A DNA stretch of 64,000 nt from Micromonospora coxensis. Lineage in GTDB: Bacteria; Actinomycetota; Actinomycetes; Mycobacteriales; Micromonosporaceae. Made by a program: the position numbers and the translations under genes. Under the pieces are notes generated by a model that did no database searches, was not told where the DNA came from, and saw only the letters and a program-made list of their open reading frames with translations. This document shows, piece after piece, positions 63,953 to 64,000 of this stretch (positions are counted from its first letter, which is position 1; each line of letters opens with the position of its first letter). The stretch spans positions 4,092,001 to 4,156,000 of the forward strand of contig NZ_LT607753.1 in the NCBI RefSeq assembly GCF_900090295.1, written 5' to 3'.

Positions 63953-64000
63953 ATGAGCGAAAGCGTGATCGACATCGTGGCGGCGCCTGATCATCTCGGG
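63953..64000 (+). CDS. Start of a gene divergent from LysR (partial)
   Basis: The last 48 bases code MSESVIDIVAAPDHLG and run off the right edge. The position opposite a LysR gene suggests it is the regulated target. No function can be assigned from 16 residues. Confidence 0.45.
   Translation, partial: MSESVIDIVAAPDHLG

Overview
The window is chromosomal DNA of a very high-GC actinobacterium, most likely Micromonosporaceae (Micromonospora-like). This rests on codon use with G or C at nearly every third position, frequent GTG starts, a type VII (ESX) secretion locus with EccB/C/D/E and mycosins, Spo0M, CsoR, an ECF42 sigma factor and secreted plant-polysaccharide hydrolases. No rRNA, tRNA, CRISPR array, insertion sequence or phage gene was recognised. 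Placement below family level is inference.

Layout. 0-14.3 kb: ESX/type VII secretion locus. eccB, eccE, eccD and eccC lie on alternating strands, followed by two WXG100 genes, a mycosin, a 184-aa protein, a long glycine-rich WXG protein and a second mycosin. 14.4-18.3 kb: a winged-helix regulator divergent from a beta-carbonic anhydrase, a secreted coiled-coil wall protein under a c-di-AMP (ydaO-type) riboswitch, and a YibE/F membrane protein. 18.6-26.2 kb: a copper island with CopB-type ATPase, DUF6153, DUF305, SHOCT, CsoR, CopZ, a secreted His-rich protein and CopA-type ATPase; two CsoR-type operators lie between csoR and copZ. 26.4-32.1 kb: CsbD, a lipoprotein, an overlapping DGPF/ECF42-sigma/reductase operon, a DUF2786 protein and a DUF3152 protease-like protein.

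32.1-35.1 kb: a partner-switching set (SpoIIE phosphatase, RsbW-like kinase, two STAS proteins). 35.2-38.2 kb: GlsB-type membrane protein, a CC-motif protein, YnfA, an APH-fold kinase and an FkbM methyltransferase. 38.4-46 kb: a GH5 endoglucanase and a GH62 arabinofuranosidase, each with its own operator-like palindromes, flanking a membrane protein and a two-component system. 46.2-47.1 kb: HxlR regulator divergent from RidA. 47.3-52.4 kb: a beta-lactam module with a LysR regulator and cytosolic SxxK/KTG protein (resembling the BlaA/BlaB pair of Streptomyces cacaoi), a class A penicillin-binding protein and a class A beta-lactamase.

52.6-64 kb: an SGNH hydrolase, a cation exchanger with YccF, a CNNM/CorC transporter, Spo0M, a 73-aa protein, a second GlsB, a cation-diffusion-facilitator, a second CsbD, an MFS permease, a LysR regulator and the first codons of a divergent gene. 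Both glsB copies and both csbD copies are preceded by GTT(T/C)-N14-17-GGG(T/C)A boxes, which suggests one stress sigma factor serves all four. The partner-switching genes would be a natural upstream control, but this link is inferred. No single undescribed system stands out. The best leads are the rearranged ESX locus with its Gly-rich substrate candidate, the beta-lactam module, the carbohydrate operators and the shared stress promoter.
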